Assembly (NCBI GenBank): GCA_013368325.1
Contig: JAACJK010000007.1
Span: 434,001 to 498,000, forward strand
DNA from: Ephemerocybe angulata
Taxonomy: Eukaryota > Basidiomycota > Agaricomycetes > Agaricales > Psathyrellaceae
Direction of reading: 5' to 3'
Length of the DNA: 64,000 nucleotides
This document shows, piece after piece, positions 12,502 to 24,119 of the stretch. Made by a program: the position numbers and the translations under genes. Each line of letters starts with the position of its first letter. Within the stretch, counting starts at the first letter, position 1. Below the pieces are notes generated by a model, which had not been told where the DNA came from, did no database searches, and saw nothing but the letters and a program-made list of their open reading frames with translations.

Positions 12502-13768
12502 TATTGAATGTCGTCCAAGCACGAGCTTACCTAGTCAACCAAGGAAGGAGAAGCATGTCTGGTACTATGTAGTAAGGTCTGAACCCGATGTGGTAGCCAC
12601 TTATCGATTTCTTGAACGAGCAAGGGTAACACGCAGTAGATGACATCCACCCCATGGGACGTTCTACACAGAGCACACCGCGCATCATGGACTCCATAGA
12701 AGAAGTCTGAGGGGTACACGTGTTTTCCCGGGAAGCCGTGCAACAACACTCTGCAACCGTGAAGCTTCGCGGCCGGATAGCAGCTGAGTACCGTCTCATC
12801 CAACTTGATATTCACGTCACAAGGATGAGGTGGGCCTTTCGAAAGAGTCCCAGACTTCGGCGTATCTGTGACAGATGAAGTTCTTCGACTGCTCGACAAC
12901 CTCACCTGGATGCCTAGATTAGCACGCGCCTCCCACAAACATTGCTTCGAATAGATTGAAAGTGGCGTTTGGAGATCCAGCATTCGTTCCCTTGTCTCCG
13001 GGAGAGGAGGCTTCTATTCCCCCACGCAACTTGAAGGACTTTCGAAATCCTGGATGCAACCTTTCAGAGAATCCTATGCGTTGGATTCAGATTCCACCGT
13101 GGTTCGAAATACAAGTTCGTTTTCTCCCTTGCGAAAGTGTCCTCATGGGCAAGCTAGCGAGCTAGCTGGCTCACCCCTTGGGACTCCGGATAGAGGATAG
13201 GACTGCTGATCCGAACTCCCTCGGAGGCGGCATAGGTGCTTCCAGTGATAAGTATAAGCAACAACCCCAAGACACGCCAGATTACATCATCTTCGATCGA
13301 ACTAACGACTCCGAGTCTCCAACGTTGTCGGAAGAAGTACTAGTACTACAGGCGCTCACTTAGGCGCCCATACTCCGTATTCTCGAACACTCAGCAGCTT
13401 CGACAGATACCATCCGACTCCCCTGCGGTGGACAGATCTACGCTTATGTGGAGCTATCTAGTGCAAGATCATTCCTGAGGGCTATCCCTCAAGCTAAATG
13501 TGAGTAACTTTGAAGCGACCACATGACAAGGGAAGTGGGAAATTTCTCCCTTTGTACGCGCAAGGAAGGAGGGGAGAGTTCTGAGTTGGAAGTTAAAGAC
13601 GAACCCACCGTCTGGAATATGGAGAGTTTACTAGGATCGTGGTTACAGCATCCTTAACCTGTCTTCTCAAGCAGCGATTCATATCAAGCAGGCCGAAATC
13701 GTGCCGATGGAAGCTTGCTCTGTATATTGGTGTCGCGCACAGGACCATCTTTAAAGAGCATACTTACT
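12502..13768. other. Intergenic between convergent genes, unresolved open frames
   Basis: About 1.3 kb between the 3' ends of the HyuB and RuvB-like genes. Open stretches exist on both strands (for example minus 12531-12983 and plus 12956-13165). None has a recognisable domain, a convincing start or a matching exon chain. Confidence 0.5.
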
Positions 13769-15110
13769 CTACACTCTGCCTTTGTCCTTCCAGCTATGTT
13801 TTTTCTCCAAGAAGTCGTCAAGTTTCATTGGCTTTGTTTCCCCCACAACCCGCTGTACAATCAACGCGGAAGCCTTCTGAACGCGCATCCTTGGGTTCGG
13901 ATACGTCAACATATGATGTGTAGAGAAGATATTTGGTTGGACCTACTGTAAGACAGCCAAGAGCCCAGCCTTTTCAGAGTCTTTGGGCTTTGGAATCCTC
14001 TCGAGGACAGTAGATCTAATCAGTGATGACCAAGAGGTTAGCCAGGACATACACGAACGCCGAATAGTGCTTACGCGTCGACAATATCAGTTGGTATGGC
14101 GTCAAATAAGTCGAGGCAGCTCAGGTCTGTAGCCTCCGATAGGTCTACGCACGTCACGCTAAGTACCACGGATGGAGACATCGGACTCTGGGCCAGTCGA
14201 ACAAGAGCAGCGAGACAATCGACATCCATTTCCTGGGCATCTTCAACCAATACGACACCGCAAACGACCTCCGTTGGACTCGGTTTGACCAACGTCTTGA
14301 GAATGTCCGAGTCCAAGGTAGCGAACTTGTCCCCGCATGTACTCTGATCGAGCTGCGTATTGGAGGCACAGAGTTCAGCAAGGGTCCGGTGGTGGGTGTG
14401 GCTCTCTGTCTTATAAACGCCTCCAACCGGTATTTGATCTTGCCCCCTTTCCGAATCGAGTTCCTCTTTGGTCTTAAAAGGATCCCGCCTCTATGTGGAG
14501 GAGCAGTCAGCATCACGCTAGTCTCCTATGATAAGAAGTGATCCATACTGTGAGCTCCAATACCTCACTCCTATCTGCTTTGCGCGTGATGCGAATCCTT
14601 TCTCCTACATTTATCCTTTTCTCTTCGGTGCCTACTAGATATCGGTGTGTACGGGGAGCCCAACTAGGATTGACTCGTAGCCATTGTGACTCCTCCTTAG
14701 ACGTGAGGATAATGTCAACAGGTGCAGACTTGTCCAAGGGGTCGGTTGCGGATATCATTGATACGACGCCTTCATAGATGTTATCTTTCTCGACAAACTG
14801 CAAGTCTGGGACTGGTGTGTGAGTGCAGGACGATTATGCAGTGGAGTGCAAAGTCAACATACTTATTGCTTCTCGAAAGAGCTGCGAGACGCCCTCTTTG
14901 CGTACTACTTCTGGCCCCCTTTTCAAGACAAAGGGAACATTGGCGCCCAGATCTTGCTTCACACTAGAGTGTAGAGACGTCTTCAGCTCTTCCGACGCAT
15001 TGATGAGCAGAATGGGACGTTTGGCTTCCAGTTCGATCAAGTTGAGAATAATTCTCAGTGCCTAGAGTAGTTCTGTCTGTAAGGGGCGTTTACAGAGGAA
15101 AATGTGGCGC
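13769..15110 (-). CDS. Highly divergent RuvB-like (RuvBL2-type) protein with degenerate ATPase motifs
   Basis: Exons read in order along the RuvBL2/Reptin fold. The order is ALRIILNLIELEAKRPILL, then NASEELKTSL where Walker A (GxxxTGKT) should be, then QDLGANVPFVLKRGPEVVRK and SQLFREAISM. Domain II starts NIYEGVVSMIS, then VGTEEKRINVGERIRIT. These are followed by KTESHTHHRTLAELCASNTQ, VVCGVVLVEDAQEMDVDCL where Walker B (FIDEVHMLD) should be, and IPTDIVDA matching IPIDLLDR. The C-terminus is QKASALIVQRVVGETKPMKL...DDFLEKK, with its stop at 13771-13769. Walker A keeps Lys-Thr but loses the glycines; the DEVH box reads EDAQ. The first 60 or so residues and the start codon were not found (sequence up to about 15240 may hold them). 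It looks like a paralog that lost ATP hydrolysis, or a decaying copy. Open frames over such divergence argue for some selection. Confidence 0.6.
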
Positions 15111-15249
15111 ACAATGGGTGGATCATCATCCCCAATTCTGCGAGTCGGATGGTCCTCGCCGTGCGTCGAGTTCGGGGTGGAAGTGTGCAAAAATGAAAAG
15201 CGCATATTGAGGTCTTGGCCTTACTGTGGCAGAAGGGAAGCAAATATGG

Positions 15250-16987
15250 GGGTGTGGCTACGAGTTCTTTTCACCCCGAATCACGGCTGTCTCGCACACA
15301 CAGAAAATGGTTGTGGGTAGCGCATCATACGTTAACTTACTAAAGCGAAGTACGTTGTGTGAGGCATTCCAAGTCAGGGGCGGTCAACTTTCTCCTTGGA
15401 AATCTCGCGCGAGACATCACCTCATACCAATCCTACAGGACCACACCTGAGGATCCGGGCGCTAAAATAAGCGCTGGCAAGATGGAACTAGGAAAGCAAG
15501 TCCATTCTATGGCCCACTAACTCACCTAACTTCCTACGTGTTTAAATATGGTGAGGAGGCTAGATTGTAATTGACCATCGGGTAGCATTTGATGCAGGGA
15601 CCTACATGAGGGCGCATGAGACGGGGCATGCATTTAAATTTGAAACGCAATGTCGTCGAACCCCGTCTGTCGGCTCTGATGTGGTTCACTCGCCATTCCA
15701 AAAATATTATCATGATCTCCTTGGCATTCCTTGGGCATCTCTCTTAGCTCTAGCCTCCATAACAATGCACCTTCACTGAGGATTGGAAACGGGCCTGGAT
15801 GAGAACACCAACTCACCGAGTCGGAGAATGCGCAAACGTCGCTCTTGTAAAAGACGAGCTGTTAGAACTTGAAGGAATTTTTCTTTGTGCTGGTCGTCTT
15901 CCTAAAAAGGGCCAGAAGCGCTTGTCTTAAATTGTTGTTGCCCCACCCGAGTAATATCCTATATTTTGCGCACTGACTCCGACAGTCGCTCTCCCTAGTA
16001 CTCTCGGCCGCCTGAAAGGCTTTCGACACAAATCCGGGCCCCGTGAGGTTATTGGGTATTGCCGCACTACCCATCTTCCTGCTTATACCGGTTCTCACTC
16101 TTCAAGTTCCAGGCCAATCGTTTCGGTCCCGGGCCATGCGCAGCAGTGCGCAGCTGGTGACAACACCGAAGACATTCCGACTTCCAACTTCTTTGCCACC
16201 GGGCGTCGACAAAAGAAGTGCCAGGGTATACCCCTATTCCCGGTGTTCACTAGTTGAAAAGTCTGCTATATTGTCCAGAACAGTATTGCGGTATAGGGGG
16301 CCAGGTAAGGGGTACCAGACTCACCACAGCGTGATGGTACAGGGCGTTTAACACTTTGATCCCAGGAGGTACCGGTCTTACGTGCGGACCAATGGCATGT
16401 CGACTATTGCCGCAAGAGAGGGAGCCAAGGAAATGTCGACATTTGGTCAAACCCGCAGAACCGTCATCTTCGAAGCTCTTCTCCGAATTCGGCGCCTATT
16501 TATTGGGAAATGAACTACTCACGAGTTCCAGCGCTCTGGACATTATCTTCTCAATAACCGGTAGTAGAACAAGGTCTACTAGAGGAAGTGGAGTACGGAT
16601 AATGTTATGGGAGAAGCCGCAAAGTGCTGACATTCTGGTCGCAATGGCTCTACAACAGTAACAACCGACGGGAGCGAAGATTGAAAGTCGTCGGGCTTGA
16701 GTACTACAGCCCGCCTTGACCGCTCTCCGGATCGACTTCGTTGCTTCGTTGATACGAGCCTGTCATGACCGACTGTTTGTGCTTGCCACTGACGACTGCG
16801 GAGTTCGACAGGCTTCTTCCCTCTCAGACGTAGTGCTTCTCTGATGTCGAAACCCACCGATTATATGAGTCCCTTCGCACAGGAAAGTCGGAAAAATTCA
16901 AGGTCGGGTTAGGTATATAACAGAGGATAATTATTAGCTGGTAGCTCACTTCCAGGAAGAAATATCCATTGGTCTATTCTGCAAACA
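15250..16987. other. Intergenic, no recognised gene; TATA box for the next gene
   Basis: About 1.7 kb with no recognisable protein motif in any frame. A TATATAA (about 16914-16920) lies 70 bp before the ATG at 16988 and is the likely core promoter of the dioxygenase gene. Confidence 0.5.
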
Positions 16988-18403
16988 ATGCGTCTTCCAT
17001 CTCTCCTTTCTTATCTGGCTCTTGCGGGACTTGTCTCCGGTACGTCCTCAAGAGCAGTTCTGACCCATTTGACCCAAAGAATAAACCGAAAAACTCACTT
17101 TCAGCCCACGGCGAGTTCGTTCCCGCAAACAATGATGATCTCGCCAAGTACAATGTACGTCTCCGAGCCGGTCTTCTCTGAGGCTTGTGGGTGGCAATAA
17201 TAAGGATGTTCGTGCAGAGGGAGATACAGGCGCGAAGTGTCGCAGCCCGCAAATGCTCCTCCACCATCTCCAACTCCAAGACCAGACGCATGGTGAGCCG
17301 AAGGGATCGCTTGGCCAGGAGGCAGGCACCTCCATTCCCCACTGGGCCATTCCCCACTGGACCGTTCCCCACCGAATTCCCACCTGGCTTCCCTACCGAT
17401 TTCCCTGGCTTTCCGGGAGGTCCTGGAGGAGCGAATCCGACAGGCACACCTGGTACCTACACGGGACCGACTGCAACCTATGCCCCTGAGGCTGCTCCCC
17501 ATTACAACGGTGGGCTAGACAACGTAGGTGCTTTCTTTTCAGACATCTACGGCGTTCACAGATCACCTCTGGGTCTAGGCTACCTGCGTGCTCCACCCAG
17601 AGACCGTAGAGGGACCCTACTACATCAGAGGCGAGCAAGTCCGTACCGACCTTCGTGAGGACCAAGGGTAAGTTTCTTATCTTTCCTCGGCTGGAAACGT
17701 ACTAACCTATGGCTACGCAACCAGTGGCATACCTCTTATCCTCGACATTGGTGTCCTCGATATTGAGACTTGCCAACCCATCTCCAACGCATTCGTCGAG
17801 CTCTGGAACTGCAACTCCACTGGCTTCTATGGTGGCTACAGCGGCATGTTCGGTGCCCCCGACGCCGTACACAAGGAGAGCTTCCTCCGTGGCGGTTACT
17901 TCACCAACGATGATGGTGTCGTCGAAATCACCACCTTGTACCCCGGCTTTTACCAAGGCCGCACCACTCACATCCACGCCATGGTCCATACTAACTGGGC
18001 TGCCCGTGACAACGGTACCCTCGTCTCCGATGCTGGGAGCGTGAACCATATTGGCCAATTCTTCTTCGAAGAGTCCTGGAACGACAAGGTCTTCGCCGAA
18101 GAACCTTACAAATCCAACACCCAGATTAGAACGTTGAACAGCCAGGACGGGATCCTTCAGGGAGCTGGCCCCAATGCTTTCGTCGAGTAAGTTTTTCCGT
18201 TCCAGTCTCAGCGATCGGTGTACTCACAAAGGCAATTAGGATTAACTATCTTGAGGACGAGAACCTTGCGGGCGGTGTCGTCGGCTACATTAGTGAGTAT
18301 TCTCCGACCCTCGCGTTCTGGACACTTCGGCTGACTGGTGCTAATAGCCGTCGTCGTCAACAAGACGGTCAGCTACGTGATCAACAACCAGAATCAGCTC
18401 TAA
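16988..18403 (+). CDS. Secreted intradiol ring-cleavage dioxygenase-like protein
   Basis: The ATG at 16988 gives a signal peptide (MRLPSLLSYLALAGLVS), then AHGEFVPANNDDLAKYN, a basic linker and a Pro-rich segment with GPFPT repeats. The catalytic core follows: CVLHPETVEGPYYIRGEQVR, NAFVELWNCNSTGFYGGYSG, GGYFTNDDGVVEITTLYPGF and TTHIHAMVH. The Tyr in GPYY, the Tyr near GFYGGY and the two His of HIH fit the usual 2-Tyr/2-His ferric iron site of intradiol dioxygenases. Short introns (after VS, KYN, GLDN, EDQG, FVE, GYI) all keep frame; the stop is at 18401-18403. Secreted fungal homologues act on catechol-type aromatics in lignin or humic breakdown; the precise substrate is inferred. Confidence 0.85.
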
Positions 18404-18524
18404 GAAGAAGCATTAAGAGAATAGGATTTCCATTGTTACGAAAGTAGTTGAACTACTCCGCAGAAGTTGCAAACCTCAATACATGATACTCGATACCCGT
18501 GGTTCTCAATTCGCCACAAAGCTT

Positions 18525-21500
18525 TCAGCCCACTTGAGGGTCGTACGAGAAACTCGGCGGAGCATCTGAGATACAGTTGAAGTCCTGAGGCACACCGTTG
18601 TCGTCGAACTGATATGCCGGAGCTGACGTGGGGTCCGTACCGACCAAGTCGAGCGTGATAGCATTGAGCGACTCCATAGCGATGTCGGAATCGAAGTAGT
18701 TAACTGGCGCGAGGAAGAAGCTGCGAACACGTTGAGAAGCGTGCTTCAAACCCGTAGGTATCCGGAAAACATACCTCGAAGCGGCGAGATTGGTCTTCGT
18801 TGTAGGCGCGTCCTCCGCGACAGGCTGGTGATGCGTGCCAACATTTATCCACAAAACCAGATCCTTCTGCGCGATATCCTCCCCATCGAAGAACTTGTCG
18901 AAGTCCACTGGAGGATCCCCGGGTAAGTGTATGTTCCACATACTGCTGGAAGAAGGCTCGGTATCCTTTCGGAGAGAAACAGCAAGGTTATGGGCTGCCC
19001 AATTAGCGTTCTTCAGCATGCGATTGGATTTCGTGATGGTCTGCCACATATATTATAGTAGGCGTTAGCCAATCAGTCATAACTTGCCAAGTACAACGAA
19101 ATGAGGAGACTCACATTATGTATTGGGGATAAACCAGGGCGCACAGCATACCTCTCTCACTTCCCCATGCGTTCTTCGCATCCCTGTTCACAATCGCGAA
19201 AACCTCATTAAAGTTAGCTGGATAACTGACCCGAGAAGCATCGCCCTCCTGGTCAACGTAAGTGAACGCGAGTTTATGTTGTAGAACTTCTCTGTTGTGC
19301 CCATCTACACGCCAGTCGTCATCATCAAGCCATGGCAATGAGACGGGTTCGACAACAGATGTGGTTTTGCGGAATGTGTTGTTCACACCAGCGATGTCCA
19401 GGTCAACTCTGAAGAAAACAAGTGTTAAGGTGACATGCCAGAGGTGATGTTAAGTGAAGCATACTTGAAGTTAATGACATGATCGTGTACGTTTCCCACT
19501 ACGGAGTGGACGCCGTTAGGTGGCGATGGCCGAGTAAAGAGAAAGCGGCTTACTATTGTTACGATTGATACGAGAGCCATACTCTGCCTGATCAGGAGTC
19601 CAGTAACCGCCTTGAAGATATCCTGAGGCAGAGACCTTGACTTCAATGGTGCCATCGAGGTGGAATATATAATCGAACTGTATGATTCAAGGCGACGCTG
19701 TCAGTGACTGTTTGTTACACATGCGTAATGGGACCTCATCCTTACCACTGAAAAAAAGCAGATGAACATAATAGACCGTTAATAATTGCTGCAAAATGAG
19801 GATCGAGTAGAACGCACAGTAATCGTAGCTGAAACAGTGAAATTCAGTTCGAAATCCTGGACGAGAATCTCGAATTCGTATAGCACTTACTTTCCCAATG
19901 TCGCTATACTCCTTACAGTCAAGACATACCCCTTCACAGCCCCCGACTCGCCTGGGAAATCACCATAATGCCTCGTCAACGGCCGGCCAGTATCCATTTC
20001 GAAGATACAGATTGCCCTCTCCCGCATGATTGGCCCTAGCAAAGGATGATAGAGGGTGGCTGGGAGGAATACGGCCTCGGCAGGGCAGTCGTAATTCGGG
20101 AAGAGGTCTTTCGTGAACATCCCCATCCCGAAGAACCGATCCATCCATGTGGTTATGCTTTGGACTGGGTCATGACCAGCTGAGGATGCAGTCGTATCAG
20201 GGACCATTTTAGATACAAGGGAGATGGCTGGAAAGCGACGCACTATACTGAACCAAGCATTCCTGGGGCGCAATCTGATAGGCGATTCTCTCCCCTCGAA
20301 ACCTCACATCCCAAAGGCTGAGGCCCATGTCACGATCAAAGCTTAGGTACATGCCCCATCCCAGCCAACTAACGTACCCCTGCTTTTTGTCCACTTTGAA
20401 CCTCAGTCCAGCAAAGGACACGGAGCGGGGACCAGGGAGGGTGTCGAGCTCTCGGGGCTTTCCGATGCGCTTGCGCGTGGCCCAAGTGTTGTTGTCGAAG
20501 GACGGTAATGGGAATCGAATCAGGGTGTTTTTGTGTAAGCGTCGAGGAAGGAGGATAGAGAGGTGAACGATTGGTTATGGTAGACGACCTGCATAGTTCC
20601 AAGTCAAGTCTGAAATGCAGAGAGACAGGTGTAGGATATACCTTTAGCACCGACCACTGCGATGGATCCGTGCCTGAGGAGTCGACATAGGTGTATAGAT
20701 TGCTGGGTAGGAGCCACGACCCCGGAGCATTGACTTTCCACGACACCCAGTACCTGCGCGAAGATCCATTGACTCCCCATCCGCCACTGGGACCTGCAGT
20801 GAAGGTATCAGCGAGGAGGTCCCCTTTGATAGTGCCGTTAAACAGATCCTGACATAGAAGCTGAGAATACGTAAACGTGGAAGGGACGTTCGACGAACCT
20901 TGAGAGCTGCTTCTAATGGTGCCATCGTCTTCCCAAGGGCTCCGAACATTGAAATGACGTCGGGAACCCCGCGCGCGTTGAAGGGTATGTCCTCCCGGTG
21001 GTATATCTCTGTCAACTGACGGATCGTCGTTGTGGATGAGGTTGGCAGTGGTCCAACGAGATAATCTCGGGTAACAGGAGACTCCACCCCTCCATGGTTT
21101 ATAGTCACCCTTGCGTAGCGCGGCGGAGGGGACTTGGAATCGTCGAGGAATCCCAGGGCGTCGCTCTTCGCTGGGTTGTAGTGTTCAATGAGAAAAACGA
21201 TGTTGTCCGAGTCCGTTGAGTTGGCTCCTTCTGTTAGGTTAAGGCCTTGGCTAGGTTTGAACAGCCATTCCTTCACGTCGAGAATCTCTGCTGAAGACAA
21301 TGGTGCCCAGACGTTCTTTGCAGCCGGCGGCGATGCGGCATGCAGCTCCCTCGATGGACATTTCTGGGGCGTATGGCCGTCGGATTGGGCGATAAATATG
21401 TCAGGAGAGGCGGGACGACGTGCGTCGAAGCAAACGTCAGAGACTCTGAATCGATCTCGGGCCCCAGCGATGAAGCCAAACCCCGCGGCTATGGCAAGGA

Positions 21501-21591
21501 GAAGTGCAAGAAATGCATAACTGCGAGTTCCAGAAGCCGCAATGGGGATGAGGCGCTTCGTATCGAGAGGGTGAAGGCGAGCCTGTCTCAT
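18525..21591 (-). CDS. Copper amine oxidase (primary-amine oxidase)
   Basis: The ATG at 21591-21589 opens a basic N-terminus with one hydrophobic anchor (YAFLALLLAIAAGFGFIAGA), suggesting a type II membrane or secreted protein. Family blocks follow: SSAEILDVKEWLF, FFGMGMFTKDLFPNYDCPAE, CIFEMDTGRPLTRHYGDFPG and IATLGNYDY, containing the Asn-Tyr-Asp/Glu topaquinone site. Then come FDYIFHLDGTIEVKVSASGY, VHDHVINFK (the His-x-His copper ligands), RKDTEPSSSSMWN and WINVGTHHQPVAEDAPTT (the third copper His region), ending NYFDSDIAMESLNAI. It oxidatively deaminates primary amines to aldehyde, NH3 and H2O2. The topaquinone Tyr codon is completed across an intron (GGAAA|C TAC), and the next join seems to need a 2-nt exon at 19746-19747. 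The gene appears complete. Confidence 0.88.
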
Positions 21592-22159
21592 AGTGCGAGC
21601 GCAGTGAAGGCCGACCGTCGCGGCTGTGGCCCATATTTATGTAGCCGTACCCAAGGGGCCATGGCCCATAGGCCGAGCAGCCCGAGGGTACCAGGAGTGT
21701 CGGACTCGACATGGACGTGGAAGAGGGAGATGTATTTCAAGCTCCGCTCGGCCGCGCTCGCCCTCTAACCCGAATTCCCCCTAGTCCCAGAGGATTGACT
21801 CGGAAGGAGCGAGAAAAGCACAGTAACTTTGGTGGCTACGATTCAGAACGGCAGTGAGCTTTTCGTTCTTTCTCGTCAACTTTGTTATCATTCAGGGTAT
21901 GGGTACATGTAACACGAAAAGTCTCTCCTTTCCCACTTTATGGGGTCGAGACTCGAGACAGAGGTATCACTGCCCCCTGCTCGAGTCCTGACTCGAAAGA
22001 TGGGCGGGATTTCCCAATACAGCATTTTGGCGGTGAAGCACAGCATTTCGCTTGCGGGCGCTGATGCGCCATGACTCGGGCTGTGCTTCCGTCGGGCTAT
22101 AAGTATGGTAACCTGGTTGGCTTTCGGTATTCATTCACTGGTATCCTACACTTCCATCA
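21592..22159. promoter_or_regulatory. Divergent promoter, amine oxidase / F-box gene
   Basis: 568 bp between divergent start codons. A TATA-like CTATAAG lies near 22097, 63 bp before the F-box ATG. On the other strand a TAAATAT-type element lies near 21633, about 45 bp before the amine oxidase ATG. Confidence 0.45.
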
Positions 22160-23307
22160 ATGCCACCCCGAGCCTCTAAGAAACCTCGCCGCTCTGCGCC
22201 CACCATCACCGCCGACCCCGCACCGAAAGTGCGCCTGGGGGAGGGCACCAGCATCGACCTCCCCACCGAACTTTACTTCGAAATACTCTCCTACTTCCCC
22301 GTCGTACCCTTCGAGACGACCGTGCACCACAGCTACGACTCTGGCTTTCATCTCAATGTCAAGACGCTCGAGCGCCAGGACGCGCTGAGGACGATGTCGC
22401 AGGTCTCGCGGAGCTGGAGGGCGTTCTTCTTGCCCATGCTCTGGGAGAATGTGGAGATGGCTGGGTGCAGGAGCGGCCCAGGGACCGGAGGGTGGTTTAA
22501 ACAGTGCGCAGACGCGCTCATACAGAAAGGAAATGGGTTGAGCAAGACGCCCGAGTTGGCGAAATATGTGAAGTACGCCCTTGCTTTTCTTGACGCGGAG
22601 CGTTCCTTAGTACTGACGCGCTCTGCAGGAGAATACGGCTGGTTATGAGCCAATCGTCTATCCATAAGACCCTTCCTGCTCTCAAGGCGCTCATGACATC
22701 GTGTTCGGGATTGAAAACCATCCACATACATTTCGCACACTCAGATACGGCAAAGCAGTTCAGCGCCGAGTTCAAGCCTGGGCAAGACAGCTTTCCTTCT
22801 GTCGAGACTTTGATCTTGCCAATCCAGGCACACGCCCTTCTGAGAGCATGCCCGAACGCCAAGCGGCTAACTTGCAACCGTGGAAGAGGCAGTCAACTCA
22901 TCACAGCGATGAGGGCTGGATGCAAGCATCTTGAGATGGTCGAAGGGTTCTATTTTTATCAAGAGGACAACATGTTCAAGAGTGAGTCGAAACGCCCTCC
23001 ATAATACCTGGCCAAACTACTAATATCACTTTTTATAGAACTCGTGAAAGCTGCGCCGAACCTTCGAGAAATCAAGCTCAGCTGCCTACCCTCAGAGGAC
23101 GTGCTGAAGAAACTACAGACCTCTTTCAAGGAACTCAAAGCCATCGAATTCCCTGGAGTGTATTTGGCCGATAATAACGAGGCAATGGAGCGCACTATGA
23201 CACTTCTTAAAAAGAACTTGCGGAACTGCAAGGTGACGTTCAAAGCAAACGCGTATGCGGTGGAGAAAGGGACCGCGACGACGAAGGTTGTACACATAGG
23301 TGCTTGA
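22160..23307 (+). CDS. F-box protein
   Basis: The ATG at 22160 gives a basic N-terminus (MPPRASKKPRRSAP), then the F-box core DLPTELYFEILSYFPVVPFE ... LRTMSQVSRSWRAFFLPMLW. The rest is a leucine-rich, irregular C-terminal domain (FPSVETLILPIQAHALLRAC, NLREIKLSCLPSEDVLKKL), as in the large mushroom F-box family. Three exons are joined by GTGAAG...TGCAG and GAGTCG-region introns; the end is KVVHIGA at 23307. It presumably binds Skp1 to recruit an unknown substrate to an SCF ubiquitin ligase. No breaks were seen. Confidence 0.8.
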
Positions 23308-24119
23308 ATTCCAAATACTTGGCTACTGTCTACATTGTTTTTCTCATACCTGGAGCACTATCTTACGGACTATTTCACGCTGCTTTTCTACGATATATTG
23401 AACGATACGTTGATAATACCGCATTGGCATGGCCCTTTTGAAGGCCTAAGGGACTGCTGTAGCGTAGCCCAAAATATCCATCCACCTATCGCGACCTCCT
23501 GCCTCATGAGAGTAGTCTCCGTTGCTGACCCAACAATAGTCAAGTATGTATACCCCAGGACCAACGGTGACGACTCCACACCCCATTGGACCACACCCTT
23601 CCAAGTGTCCATCCAATGGAGGCCAAGTCAGCAGTGGACTTAAGCAGGCAAGACTTCTGACTGACACAAGCGATGACAGCAAGGCATTGGTTGCAGTCTG
23701 CATTGGTATGTCGTCCACTTCTTCGAATCCCCCAAGCTCTCACGTCCCTGCCCGGGTACCCGTCTTCCGCTCCTTCGTCGCATTACCGCAGGAACACATC
23801 ACTACTGTCCTCCCGCGCCTATTTAAGCGCTCGTCCAAACATCGCATCCAAACAGCCCACGCGGGCCTCTTTTATTCCAGGGACTGTGTCCGCATGGACA
23901 GCAACAAGAAGCCGACAGCAATTGACAGCACATATCTAAGAGGGCGGCGGGTATGATAGGGTAGGGGAGGGAGGGAGAATGGCAAGGCAGGCAGGCAGGG
24001 GGTATTAAAAACGATACGTAGGCACATAAATGAATATAGATGGTATCAGGCTTCTAAGGTTCGTTGCATGTGTCGTAGCGATCGTGAGGCGTTTACTCGA
24101 TGAGACTACACAGCGGTTA
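23308..24119. other. Intergenic between convergent genes
   Basis: About 0.8 kb of 3' flank for the F-box and C9-methyltransferase genes. The segment near 23960-24000 is G/A-rich with short GGCA repeats. No gene is supported. Confidence 0.5.

Noticed and set aside
17101..17502. Open frames antisense to the Pro-rich part of the dioxygenase
   Set aside because: Caused by the low-complexity GPFPT repeats; no independent evidence.
23500..23525. CATGAGAGTAGTC resembling the hairpin core
   Set aside because: It lacks GAC upstream and any complementary stem, so it is not a tenth copy.
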